A stretch of 64,000 bases of DNA from Leptobrachium leishanense (GCA_009667805.1 CM019064.1:269619662-269683661), one strand, 5' to 3'; positions 43,859 to 55,019 are shown, numbered from the stretch's first letter. The notes: generated by a model from the letters alone, not told the origin. Translations and numbers: made by a program.

Positions 43859-45088
43859 CAGGGCCGGATTAAGAGCATCATGGGCCTGGTGCCGAGTATT
43901 TTGGTGGGCTTTTTTTTTTTTTAACTAATACTGAGGCACGTACACAAACACACACAACTATATGCAGAGCACACACACACACAGATATATACAGAAGGGA
44001 CACAAGCGCAGCTATATACAGAGGACACACAACTACGCAGCTATATACAGAGGATACGCACGCAGGTATATACAGAGGACACGCACGCGCAGCTATATAC
44101 AGAGGGCACGCAGCTATATACAGAGGACACGCAGCTATATACAGAGGACACGCAGCTATATACAGAGGACACGCAGCTATATACAGAGGACACGCATGTG
44201 CAGCTATATACAGAGGACACGCACGTGCAGCTGTATACAGAGGACAAGCACGCGCAGCTATACACAGAGGACACGCACGCGCAGCTATACACAGGGCACG
44301 CGCAGCTATACACAGAGGACACGTGCAGCTATACACAAAGGACACGCACACACAGCTATACATAGAGGACACGCACACGCAGCATGACACACACACAGTT
44401 CTATATAACTGTGTGTCCTCTATATATAAGACACACACACACAGCTATACACAGGACACACACAGTTATATAGAGGACATGCACACGCAGTTATATATAG
44501 GACACGCACACTTATGCATATATACACAGTGACACATGTATACATCAGACACACACTAATATATATAGACCACACCTCACAGACACAAAAAAAACATCTC
44601 TTCAACTAAAGCAGCAGGAGAAGTGGTAAAAATTTACATTAAACACTGTTTGCACATAACTGCTTTGCAGGTTAAGATGTAGCTGCTCTTTCAGCAGCCT
44701 GGTTGACTGTTAGCTACGGTCTCTCTCTCTCCCCCCCCCAATGTCATTCTGGAGCTAGTGAGACATAATTTTGTGTAAATAAGAGGGAGAGATATTTACG
44801 TAGCCGCAGCATCCTTATCTTATCTCATGGTGGTTGGAGCAAAAGATTCTCAAACTCTTCAAGCTGTGCAGGGAAAGGGGCAGCACGTGGCTTCAAAGAG
44901 CAGCTCCACCCCTCAGCCTCTGCCCAAAGGAAACGCTGTGTTTTTATCCAAGTTCCGGGTTCTGCTGCAGGCATGGCTGATCAAAGCAAACTCGGCACTT
45001 GCCATCAGCCGACCAGCTCCTGTGGGCCTATTTTTAGAACGGGGCCTGGAGCGACCGCTCCATCCGCCCCTATGTTAATCCGGCCTTG
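43859..45088. mobile_element. Non-autonomous hAT element, CAGGGCCGGATTAA type
   Basis: Ends CAGGGCCGGATTAA and TTAATCCGGCCTTG with a perfect 8-bp duplication AATCTGTG (43851-43858 and 45089-45096) inside the tandem array of copy B. The right end has one change from CCCTG. The centre is a 21-bp minisatellite. The open frame 44827-45078 has no recognised domain. Confidence 0.92.
43935..44545. repeat. 21-bp minisatellite
   Basis: Units close to ACGCAGCTATATACAGAGGA plus C repeat about 25 times, grading into ACACACA-rich variants at both edges. Because the period is a multiple of three, long open frames appear on both strands (43878-44438 minus, 43962-44387 plus); these are not genes. Confidence 0.95.
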
Positions 45089-45290
45089 AATCTGTGTCTT
45101 CTCACTGCCACCCATCAGGGGGTCTCACTGATTTATAGGAGATTTCTGGGAATTGTAATCTGTGTCTTGTCACTGGCTGCCATCTATCAGGGTGCCTCAC
45201 TGAGTTATACCAGAGTTCTGGAAATCTTTAATCTTTATACCAGAGTTGAATCATAGTTCTGTATATATTTAATCTATATATCACTCACAA

Positions 45291-48200
45291 TGTCCGAAAG
45301 ACCAAAAAGGCCAGGCAGACGCTCCCAGACACAGATAAGAGGGCAAGCAGCCTCTGTATCGGGAGGCTGTGCCTCTGGTCGTGCTGGATGTGGTGCATCC
45401 TTTGCAGGGGCACGCTTGTCCTTTCTAACTGGTGCTGGCCATCTTAAGCAGCAGCAAAATACAGAGGATTTGGTGGATTGGCTAACCAGGCCATCCTCAT
45501 CCTCCGAGTCCTCTGCCAGCCAGGCTTGTAGTGCTTTACAGTCCACCTCAGCTGCCAAAGCATCTAATGCAGCCTCCATGTCCACAGCTACTCCTGCCGT
45601 AGCCTCACTATCACACATGGAGGAGTCAGCTAAATTGTTTGACTACAATGACAGTGACATGCTGCTTGAGGATGCGCAGCAAGTACAGTGCTCTGATTCA
45701 ATCTCTGAGGTTGAGGAAAGGAGTATAATCAACCTAGAGGAAGGGGGTGCCAGTAATGACACACAAATAACTGGCACTCATGTTGCCCCAGCAGCTGCAG
45801 CATACTGCCAAGTTGGCTCCAGTGACGAGGAGATAGGGGGTGATGATGACAATGATGATGAGGTCACTGACTCCACCTGGGTGCCTGATCAGAGGAGTCA
45901 AGTGAGGAGGAGGAGGCACAACAAACACGAGGCAAAACATCCTCTATGACCAACCGTAGCACTAGCTAGTCCAAGGCATCAGATGTCAGAGCTGCTCAGG
46001 TGCAGAGCGCTGTTGTCTCAAAGCACACATCCAAGAACTCTGCTGTCTGGGAGTTCTTTAAGAAATGTGCAGCAGACCCCACCATTGCTATTTGTAATCT
46101 ATGTCAGATGAGGCTCAGGCGTGGGAAAGACACCGGATGCTTGGGTACCACGTGCTTGAGGCGACATGTGACCACCTGAAAACGCATTCCGTTGGCGCAA
46201 AACTTTGCGTAGGTCCTCCTCCTCCTCATCTGTCTCTACTGCCTCATCTGTCCCCACTGTATGTCCTGCCACGTCATTGCCTACAACCTCCACTGACAAG
46301 GATGATGCTACAGTAATGGATGTACCAGCTCCTTCCTCACAATGTGACAGTATCCCATCAGCTGAAGATTTAAGCAGTCAGATTATGTTGCCCCAGCTGC
46401 TGCAGCGTAAGAAAAAATATAGTCCCAAGCACAGCGTCTAAATGACAGCTTAGTAAAATTACTCGCATTGCAGCTGCTGCCTTTCCAGCTGGTGGACTCT
46501 GCTCCCTTCCGTGAATTTACTGAATATGCTGTACCAGAGTGGCATGTTCCAAAACGCCATTACTTTTCACAGAAGGCAATTCCAGCACTATACCAGCACG
46601 TGGAAGACAATGTTATCGAGTCATTGGGAAAGGCAGTCAGCAGCAAGGTGCATGTGACTTTAGACACGTGGTCCAGCAAGCATGGACAGGGTCGTTACAC
46701 TTCCTTCACGGCACACTGGGTAACTCTGATTGCAGCTGGGAGGGATCCAGGATGGGGCTCTGTGCTGGAGCTTGTTCATCCACCACGCCTCCAGAAAGCT
46801 GCTTGTATGAGGTCTGTCTGCTCCACAACCACCTCTCCCTCTTCCTCCTCCTCCTTCTGTGTCTCTGGCGAAGTGGCCGTTAAACCGATGCCTGACAGGG
46901 GCTACGCAATGGCTCAAGCAAAAAGATGCCATACTGTGCTTGAGCTGGTTTGTTTAGGGGACAGGAGCCACACGGGCCAGAAATTCTGTCAGCTCTGCAG
47001 GGGCAGGTGCAGAGATGGTTAACACCACGCCCGCTTGAGCTGGGAATGGTCATCTGTGATAATGGCAGCAACCTTCTCTCCACCCTACGCCTGGATAAGT
47101 TGACGCATGTACCATGCCTAGCACACGTCCTAAATTTGGTGGTACAGCATTTCCTAACCAGGTACCCAGGGCTGGCAGAGCTTCTCAGCCAGGCCAGAAA
47201 AGTCTGCAGCCACTTCACATGGTCATTCCCAGCAAGTGTTCGCCTGGCAGAAATTCAAAGAGAATTCCACCTTCCCACAAACCGTCTGATCTGTGACATG
47301 CCCACCAGGTGGAACTCGACATTAGCAATGCTGCAGCGTCTGCACAAGCAGCAGAGGGCCATCAACGAGTACCTGTGTGAGTATGACACAAGGACAGGTT
47401 CAGGTAAACTTGGTTCCCCCCGCAGTGGCTGATGATCAAGGATGCATGCACTGTACTGTCACCATTTGAGGAGGCAACGAGGATGGTGAGCAGGGACAGT
47501 GCATGCATCAGTGACACAATTCCTTTTAGTGATCCTGCTGGAGCACACTCTTTGGGGAATTATAGATGTTGCTCTAGAGGAAGAGCAGCGAGAGGAAGAG
47601 GAGGCCTTCCCTAGCTCTGAAGACCCCAGTCTTTCCGCAGACAGCATTCCAGTGGGTCCTCCTCAGATCAGACAGGAGGAGGAGGAGGAATATTTAAGTA
47701 GTGGGGGCATTGAAGGTGGGGATTCCTCAAGGGAGTGTTTTGTGTGCCCAGGAAAAACAAGGACTAGTACGTGGCTGGGAGGAGGAAGTGCACAATGGGG
47801 TCATCCTCATTGACCAGGAAGATTCGGAAGCTAATGCCACCTCCAACCTATGCTGCATGGGCTCCCTTATCCTGCAAAGCCTGGTAAAGGACCCCAGGAT
47901 TCGTGCTATCAAGGAGAGGGATCATTACTGGTTGGCAAGCCTTCTTGATCCACGATACAAGGGTAAAGTTGCAGAGCTCATCCTGCCCGCACAGAGGGAG
48001 CACAGGATGAAAAAACTTGAGGACGCTCTAAAGCGACACTTGTGTAACACCTTTCCAGGCACTGGTAGGTTACCAAGTGATGACACACGTGCTTCTGAGG
48101 CTGCGGATGATCAGAGGAATAGTGGTGAAGGCCGGGGCCACTTGACTGATGCCTTTTTAATTTTTTTTAGTCCGGGACGTCAAATGTAGGCACCCATTGC

Positions 48201-48512
48201 CAGCGTCTTCACCGTATGGTGCAGGACTACCTAGGGGCAAGGGCAGACCTGGATACCTTTCCAGCAGATGATCCACTGGCTTACTGGGTGTTGAGATTGG
48301 ATCACTGGCCAGAACTTAGCCAATATGCTATGCAGCTACTAGGTTGCCCTTCATTCAGTGTGCTTTCTGAAAGGACGTTCAGTGCCGCTGAAGGTTTTGT
48401 CAGACAAAAGAGTGCGTCTTTCCACCAACTCTGTAGACCGGCTGACATTTATAAAAATGAATCAGTGCTGGATCAGCAGTTATCAATCCCCTGATGCTGA
48501 CGTAACCGAATA
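45291..48512 (+). pseudogene. hAT transposase copy B (BED finger, DDE, dimerisation domain)
   Basis: The ATG at 45291 opens a 219-residue frame with a Ser/Ala-rich then acidic N terminus (SSDEEIGGDDDNDDE). The BED zinc finger follows (about 46025-46175; AVWEFFKKC, CNLC, LRRH), after a stop at 45966 where copy A has Gln. Catalytic blocks: LDTWSSKHGQGRYTSFTAHW (about 46660), ICDNGSNLLSTLRLDK with VPCLAHVLNLVVQ (about 47055-47145), MPTRWNSTLAMLQRL, HYWLASLLDPRYKGKV, and the C-terminal dimerisation region LSQYAMQLLGCPS, SVLSERTFSAAEG. At least five frameshifts or stops. Both Asp blocks are intact, unlike copy A. Confidence 0.9.
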
Positions 48513-49303
48513 GATCGGGGATGTCTTCTGCATTCACAAAACCTCCACCACTGAACTCTTCCACAATACCACAAAAGGGTTACGGTGTGAAGGCACTTGC
48601 TGCCATGAAAGGCACAATATTTGGGTGCACTGACGCCTGTACCAGATTTATATCATTTTAATTTTTTGGAAAGCAGGGTCCAACCCTGCACTCTTCCACA
48701 ATACCACAAAGGGGTTAATGTTGCCGACACTAAAGGCCCAATTTTAAAGCACCTATTGGTACTTTCATCCAAAGCCTGCATAAGTTTCACAATAATTTAG
48801 CCAAAAAATCACTAAACTTGCTCTGCGTGTCCTAAAATGTCTCCTTTTTTAATACAGACTGCCGCCCCACGCAGTTGTTTATGAATAGATTAAAGGAAAA
48901 GCGTTTACCGTAATTTGAAACGTCATTTTTTGTTTTTAAATGTTTCTATACATCCTACAAATCCGCCACTTCACGGGCAGGTTATGGGGACCTCCTAGGC
49001 ATGATATTTGAAGGAATTTTTCATTTTAATTTTTAACCCTTATTTCATGGAAAACTCAGTGTCCCTTTTAAAAACATTGTTTTTTTTTAACTTTTTGTCC
49101 TTGTTTCCTGTCCCCCAGGGCACTACCCGGACCCCCATACACCTTTTATGGCAAATATCTTGCATATATGCCCTCTTGCAGGGCACTCTAAAAACCGAAC
49201 TTTTGAGTCCCATTGACTTGCATTGAGTTCGGTTTGCGTTCGAACTTGAACTTTTGAAATTTTAGAGAGCGAACCAAACACGGGGGTGTTCGGCTCATCC
49301 CTA
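48513..49303 (+). other. 3' non-coding end of hAT copy B
   Basis: Contains CTTCCACAATACCACAAAAG repeats as in copy A, then the family-shared terminal segment (GTTTCTATACATCCTA, CACTTCACGGGCAGG, GGGCACTACCCGGACCCCCA). No coding potential. Confidence 0.85.
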
Positions 49304-49512
49304 ATGGATACATGGGAGGCAGGTAAAGCAACCTCAGGTGTGTGAGATTGCAGGTCAGGGGCGGGGGTCGCCACCTGTGGTTCAGGCTGCAAATAGGCAG
49401 TATGGACAAGAATCGTTTGTATAGCCTGAGCAAAGGCATCCATGCGGTGGTCTAATTCATCAACACGAGAGGCACATGCAGCGAGCTGCTGACCCACGTC
49501 TGCAGGGTCCAT
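49304..49512 (-). pseudogene. Gag N-terminus of chromodomain gypsy
   Basis: The ATG at 49512 starts MDPADVGQQLAACASRVDEL, then DHRMDAFAQAIQTILVHTAY and LQPEPQVATPAPDLQSH, a helical N-terminal region as in many sushi-type gag proteins. The start codon lies only 13 bp after the 5' LTR. The frame ends at the hAT copy B target duplication and continues at 38851. Confidence 0.88.
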
Positions 49513-49513
49513 G

Positions 49514-49525
49514 GCTCTAGCGTAA
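49514..49525 (-). promoter_or_regulatory. Putative self-priming primer binding site
   Basis: The 12 bases directly after the 5' LTR read TTACGCTAGAGC on the sense strand. They can pair with GCCCTAGCGTGGT in R (see 49869-49881) in place of a tRNA. With the adjoining terminal A of the LTR, 10 of 13 positions are Watson-Crick pairs and 2 are G-U. Self-priming by the 5' end of the transcript is established for Tf1 and proposed for its relatives. Confidence 0.55.
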
Positions 49526-50230
49526 TGTCAGGATCGGGTAACCCCGCTTGCAGACGATAAGCCAACAGACCAAGACCAACCGGTCCTTAGTAATGGCCGG
49601 GTTATGGTCAGTAATACTGAGAACGACGAACACAAAGAAAGTTGTGGAGTAAAACAACTTGCTGAAATGAAGTAACCCACAGTGCTCTAGCTAGCCGGTC
49701 CTTACTAATGGCCGGGTTAAGCAGAGCAGACAAACAAAAACACACTCAGGTAGGGGTTAAGGAATAGAGGTCCTTTTATACTATGCCAAAATTCAGGGCG
49801 CCAGAATACAGGGAAATCGAGACAAGCCGGGATCGTAATAACCAGGAAATCAGTCAGATAGGAATGGAACCACGCTAGGGCAATTTGCTATGAGAAATGA
49901 AGCCCTTTAAATGGAGCCATAGCACTTCCTAGTGGTGCTCAGAGGAGACGCCCTGCTCTGCTATAGGATCGCTGGTCATGTGCTGTGATTGGTTGTCCTT
50001 CCTGCATGCTGCGTCTGATTCGCGGGCGGCACCATTCTCTATCCGGTAGTACACAGTACCCGGGAATAAGACTTTATGGATATCAGCTGCTGTGACGACC
50101 GCAAAACATTTCTCCGGACATGGTCCGAAGGCGCAACCCCTCCCTGGACATGGTCCGAAGGCGCAACACTTCCCTGGACATGGTCCAAAGGCGCAACACT
50201 TCTCTGGACATGGTCCGAAGGCGCAACACT
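49526..50230 (-). repeat. 5' LTR of chromodomain gypsy
   Basis: Matches 31614-32319 from the inner end (CCTGACA on the sense strand). The outer U3 end is expanded or altered: four units of GGACATGGTCCGAAGGCGCA type (50108-50225) instead of three, and the terminal TGTCAC is missing. A 28-30 bp period in U3 therefore varies between the two LTRs. Confidence 0.88.
49869..49881 (-). promoter_or_regulatory. Proposed transcript start / self-primer in R
   Basis: Sense GCCCTAGCGTGGT, 31 nt downstream of the start of ATTTAAA (49906-49912). It is complementary to the primer binding site at 49514-49525. The same sequence and spacing occur at 31995-32007 in the 3' LTR. Confidence 0.5.
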
Positions 50231-52633
50231 ACTGCCATTGGCTGCTGTTGATTGAAAAGAAGGCAAAAACCCAGGCTGAAGCACTCACCAATATGGAACA
50301 AAACTTGGTAGTGATGGTGTTCGCCATGTTCAGCAAAAGCTGAAATCATACCTCAGCAATGAAGGGGTTAAACACAACCTCTATCATGTACATTGCCGTT
50401 ATAGTTAAGGGTTTTGCTTCTGAGATATATGCATTTTTAAGCACTTTTAAGAGACGTGTTAATGACAGTGAATTATAATCAGTGGACAACGTTTTATTTC
50501 GTACTCAATCTTTTGGACTTTTTTCAATTATCTTAATGTGTTGAAAGTGAGAGTTAAAAGGATGCAATTAATGATCAGGTGAGCTAATTGCAATAATGAA
50601 TTTAAGCTCTTCAGCAGAAATGAACATTGTATTAAATCACACCTTAAGCTACAATTCTCATAGACTTATAAAATATTATATTTTCGTTTATTTATGATTG
50701 TATTTACTAAACCACATTAACATTATTGTGATGCAAGTATATTTCAGATTATATTTTTCTACAATAAACACTTTTTAGAATTGTCTAGAAGCAAGATCAT
50801 TAACTATCAATGGTATTGAAGAACTCTAAATTTTGCAGTAAAGCTGGAGCACCCTGCATCTGGAATCCGGAAAACTTTTAAACAGGATTTTATTAAATTT
50901 TATTTGTTTTGAAGTTTTATGGAGTTAATTTTTATTAGCCTCCCTGCCACTCCTGACAGGTCCTGCTTCACTCTGGTGTCTTTGGGCTGCAGCACCAGGG
51001 AGGGACACGCTGAGATATGCTGTGCAACCATGTTACGCAATGTAAGCGAGTTACACGCTGGAGCTGCACAGTATAGCCCTCGACATGCTGCACAGCATCT
51101 CCCAGAGTGTATATCGCTGGTGGTGCTGCTGCAGCAGGCACCTCCAGACTTCCCTCCCTGCCACTTCCCCCTTCCCTCCAATTCTCTGAATGACAGCGCC
51201 ATATTGATAAGGAGTGCTCAACCTGTATTATATGTTGTGTGAACTCTTAAGTGAAAGACACTATAAATAAATTCAGGAACACGTATATGCTGTGCCTTAC
51301 ACCTGTGAACACACAATTGCCAGAGTTGAGGTCATCATCAATGCATACTTGGATATGCTACAGGAATAACTGTTCTCAAACCATTTTACTACATGAAATT
51401 GTGTTGAATTCATCATTTTCTTGTCATTGAAGTCTTTTGGGTTTGATTTGATCTAGCTTGCGGATTTATTTAAATTTCTGAAACATCAAGCAATAGTTCA
51501 CTAACGTGGTAAAATACAATTATATTTATGAAGGACAGGAACAACTCAGGTGGAGGGCCCTTGAGTTGCCCCTGAGGCCAGCATGCAAGGAGTTAGGTTA
51601 AGTGAGTCAGTATGAGCGAGAAGGTGAGTGGGCCGGGCTGAGTGGTGATTTAAAAGGAGCATGCACAGTCGCTCTGCGTGCCTTTTTTCTGAGGTAACCT
51701 GGAGAGCAGCATCCCCACCCTCCCTCCCTTAAGTATTGATATCAGTCTGGGGTGTTGGGTTAATTTTCAGTGTTTTTTTGGGATTGTGAGCTAATTTCGT
51801 TCCCCTTGTCACAGTGGGGGTTGGTAGGTAGTGCTGAGGAAGGGTTCTTTTTAGGATGGAAAATTTGATGGTGAGAACTTAGGAAGCAAAATGGGAACGG
51901 TGTTAAGTTGGGTTTAGGTTTGGAAAGGTACAGGTAGAGAAGGAGAGAATCCATACAGCGATGTCTTTTATTTCTCATTGTTTTATTGTTATGGAAGATA
52001 TGGAAAGCTGTGGCCTATAATAAATATTATTCCACAGAGCAAGACGCTGTCAGTGTTATTATTTATGGGGCCCTTGCCGTTCATCAGTGGGCAACGCATG
52101 CTTGTTCTATAGTTTATGCTAGTCTGTTAACCTGTTGTATTTCATTACTGACCGGCTGGATTCGCTAACCATCATTTTTTCTGAGATGCGCAAAAACAAC
52201 ATACTTTGGGTAAATCACTGTAAAAAAAATGAACATTCACAAATGTTAAGCCTGTCAAGTTGAGCCGCTAGATATTGTCAATTATAAGCAGATGCAAACT
52301 GACCAAGCACTGCCTAAAATCGCACGGCAGGGAACCCCCTTGCACAAACCTGTCTGAAATGAAAGATTAGAAATCGCAGGAATAAACCCCAGTGTGCCTC
52401 AAAAAGCTTTGCTAACAGGTGCAATAGAGTGAAATAGCTCAGCGATGTCGCCATACCCCAAATAAATTAGCAAATCACAAATAGTCTTCCATTTTCACAG
52501 CATTGAAAAACCAGCGAGTTCAGCCATCCTGTGCGTAAGACACCCAGAGCAAAAAAAAAATACATACCATGCGATTTAATAAAAAAAGTCCGTTGGGTTT
52601 CCAGTGATCAAAACACATTGTAAGTGTCACTAA
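50231..52633. other. No gene recognised; possible old LTR at about 51530-52170
   Basis: Mostly unique AT-rich DNA. About 51645 has GATTTAAAAGG and about 52017 has ATAATAAATATT, a promoter-like and polyadenylation-like pair that could mark a degraded LTR, but I could not find paired ends. 50919-51242 is a GC-richer stretch with no recognisable domain on either strand. Confidence 0.35.
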
Positions 52634-53082
52634 GGCTGCTGTCAGACGAGCGTAGTGTTCACGTCCGTGATTGCGCCTAAAAGTACGTCCGTGATAGCAT
52701 GACAGAAAGCCCATCGGAGCCTGTTACACGAAGTACGTCCGCACTGAACTGCGGACGCACAACGGCCGCGGCCCACGGACGCAAGGCAGGCAAGAACGTA
52801 CAACCCCTAGAACGGACGCACAAAGTGCGCTGCGTCCGCAACGTCTGCATAGCTTTGTGTGTGAGTGATGGAACGTGGTAAGACGGACTGCATTTATACG
52901 TCCAGCATTTTTCACGGACAAAATGGTTTTGCTTTTTAATTTATTTTAGTCCTACATCCGTCAAAATATATACGTCAGTGAAAAAAACGGACTGTGTGGC
53001 CACTACTGTGTCTTCCGTACTGACGTACGTCCGTGTGCACGGACGTACAGTCCGTAGAAATCACGCTCGTCTGACCCTAGCC
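52634..53082. mobile_element. Harbinger-like MITE
   Basis: GGCTGCTGTCAGACGAGCG and CTCGTCTGACCCTAGCC ends, flanked by TAA and TTA. The interior is rich in ACGTCCGT words, closest to 40953-41391. Confidence 0.85.
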
Positions 53083-53714
53083 TTAACACTGCTCAAGTTG
53101 CTGAAGTCATTTAAAAGTATTAGATAAAATATACAAGGGTTTTTTAATTAATTTAGAACTAAAATTAAAATAAAAAAATAACATTACATTGAAATTAACA
53201 ATTAACAGTAAAACTCCCCAGTGGCGTTAATATTAATCATAAAAGCACCAGCGGAATTTGATGCTTTTGTACTCCACTTTATTGTACAGTAAAATCTCAC
53301 TGGTGTGTTTACTGGTGATCCCACTGTTGAGTTTACTGTAAATGCAAATTCAGCTCTGTATATCCTGTTAATCTAAATTGTGCTGGTTAATTTTTAAGGA
53401 ACTATAAATACTGCAAGTGAGTTTGACTGTACAGTATAATCCCGCTAATTGCTTTTCACTGTATTACAATGCAAAATCGAGTTTATACAATGTTGGTAGC
53501 AAAAGCGTTAAAGTGGTTTTATCTAAAACCTCTTGTTCCTGCCAGTGATTTTATGGAAAACCACTAGGTAGTGAAAGTCACCTGCATACATACCAGTAAC
53601 ATATCAATGAAAAAGTTACAAAATGGCTGAATATTTGTAAATTGTAGCTCTCCCTGTAATAATTTCAAAATAATTGTACTAACAAAGCAAAGATAGTATC
53701 CTTTTATGTTCAGT
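53083..53714. other. No gene recognised
   Basis: AT-rich with several CAGTAAAATC / TTTACTG words that loosely repeat (53205-53340); nothing more supported. Confidence 0.4.
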
Positions 53715-53717
53715 TTA

Positions 53718-54049
53718 GGCCGGGTGCACACTAGTTTTTTTTTCTGCGCACTAGCGCGCGTTAAAACGCACTTACCAGCGTCTGTCGCAGCGTTGTGATG
53801 CTACGGACGAGACCGGTCACATGCTTGTGCGGGCGCAATTAGTGCGTACGTAACATGCATGCGTCTACAGATCCTCACCGTGGATGCGCTAGGATGCGCA
53901 TCGACGGGGCTGCAAAGCGCAATCCTATGGCTCGCGCTTTGCAGCGCTGAGGGGGGGGCAGGCGGGTGTCGAGAGGACACCGGAACGCCGGAAGTGCGTT
54001 TTTAATGCGTGCTAGTACGCAGAAAAAAACACCTAGTGTGCCCCCAGCC
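53718..54049. mobile_element. Harbinger-like MITE
   Basis: GGCCGGGTGCACACTAG and CTAGTGTGCCCCCAGCC inverted ends with a perfect TTA duplication (53715-53717 and 54050-54052). GC-rich interior with GCGCACTAGCGCGCG. A separate subfamily from the CAGAC-type copies. Confidence 0.85.
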
Positions 54050-54122
54050 TTAGATGCTCCATATGACTGGGGTTCCAAGTAACGTGCAATGCAAATACGT
54101 CAGTGACTGAATAATTGTTTTA

Positions 54123-54268
54123 GGTGAAGCTCAGGAGAATTGGCAGGAGAAGAGAACAATCTAGACCAAATAGCCGACTTGAAAAGTGATATAAATGGGA
54201 GAATGTTTCTGGTTTGGCTATTTTGACCTAGAATTTTCACTTCTCCAGTCATTCTCCAGAGTTTCACC
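54123..54268. mobile_element. Foldback MITE (variant ends)
   Basis: GGTGAAGCTCAGGAGAATTG at the left and CCAGAGTTTCACC at the right, with arms CTAGACCAAATAGCC and GGCTATTTTGACCTAG. Same arm sequence as 18130-18299. Confidence 0.75.
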
Positions 54269-54420
54269 ATTAAGGGGTTATTCAGAGAGAGCCGATCTGG
54301 CCCCGAAATGGCACCGAACAGGGAATTTCCAAATTTTGGTGAATTGCCAGCAAGTACGGTGCCTGTTCGAAGGCATTGAAATCCCCATAGAGAAGCAATG
54401 GTTAATTAATTAATTTATTT

Positions 54421-54490
54421 ATTTATAAAGGATTTTACCAGGAAGGATACATTGAGATTTCTCTCGTTTTCAAGTATGTCCTGGGTAATC
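54421..54490. repeat. Dispersed repeat fragment related to the 30-bp minisatellite
   Basis: Contains ATTTTACCAGGAAGGATACA, TTGAGATTTCTCTCGTTTTC and AAGTATGTCCTGGG, a text I associate with a common amphibian dispersed repeat. The part GGAAGGATACATTGAGATTT is the complement of the minisatellite unit at 12175-13030. Confidence 0.6.
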
Positions 54491-54682
54491 TATTCAGAGA
54501 ACACAGAACAGCAGTGAAAAATTGCCTAAATCCCCTGCTGCTCTGTGGTTTCATTCGGCAGGTTTATTCAGGCGAATCCCATAGGCTTCAATGTTAAAAA
54601 TATTCCTGTTTTTATTCAATATCTAATAAACCATTTATTATTTTAATCTGTAGTAAATAGTCACTTTATTTATTGATTTAAA

Positions 54683-55019
54683 GCTGGTGTCAGATGAGCG
54701 CACTATGTGCGCCCGTACTGACGTGCCTCCTGGCGTCCGTCACAGAGTTGTGACGCTGCGACGGGATTGGCCACGCGTTGCTGTGCTCACACAAATTGTG
54801 AGCATGTCAGTGGCCGTGCTTCAAGCCTCCCCATCGAAGCACTATGACGCGCGTTTGACGAGGCAGCAAAGCGCTATCCGCCATAGGAGTATCGAGCCTT
54901 GCAGTGCTGAGCACACTATCTGTGCTCAGCGAGGAGGCCGGATGGGCGTCAGAGTGTAAGGAACATCTACTCTCACGGACGTTCCTTCCACTCTTAAAAA
55001 TGCTTGTCTGACCCCGGCC
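54683..55019. mobile_element. Harbinger-like MITE
   Basis: GCTGGTGTCAGATGAGCGC and TTGTCTGACCCCGGCC ends; flanked by TAA and TTA. Confidence 0.75.

Larger units (their letters stand above)
38852..49303 (+). mobile_element. Autonomous-type hAT transposon, copy B
   Basis: Ends TAGGGATGAGC and GCTCATCCCTA, inserted in gypsy gag with an imperfect 8-bp duplication CTTGATAC (38844-38851) / ATGGATAC (49304-49311). It encodes a second broken copy of the BED-finger transposase (45291-48512). Nested inside are hAT copy C (39302-42872), an extra family 5' end at 42954, and a CAGGGCCGG hAT element (43859-45088). CACTATATAAGG recurs at about 39143 and 43191. Confidence 0.9.
31614..50230 (-). mobile_element. 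Chromodomain Ty3/gypsy retrotransposon, heavily interrupted
   Basis: Minus-strand element with LTRs at 31614-32319 (3') and 49526-about 50230 (5'). Coding order along the sense strand is gag, protease, reverse transcriptase, RNase H, integrase, chromodomain. A C-terminal chromodomain defines chromoviruses, the group that includes Tf1 and sushi. Its apparent 18.6 kb is due to insertions: hAT copy B (38852-49303), a palindromic hAT element (36307-38160) and a solo LTR (34743-35359); without them it is near 5.7 kb. All genes carry stops or frameshifts. The 5' LTR outer end is degraded, so no target duplication was found. Confidence 0.92.

Noticed and set aside
43878..44438. Cys-rich repeat protein resembling a small-peptide family
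   Set aside because: Translation of the 21-bp minisatellite; equally long frames occur on the other strand.
45290..45949. Domesticated host gene from hAT transposase
   Set aside because: The downstream transposase is broken by stops and frameshifts and the element keeps its terminal repeats and target duplication, so it is an ordinary dead transposon.
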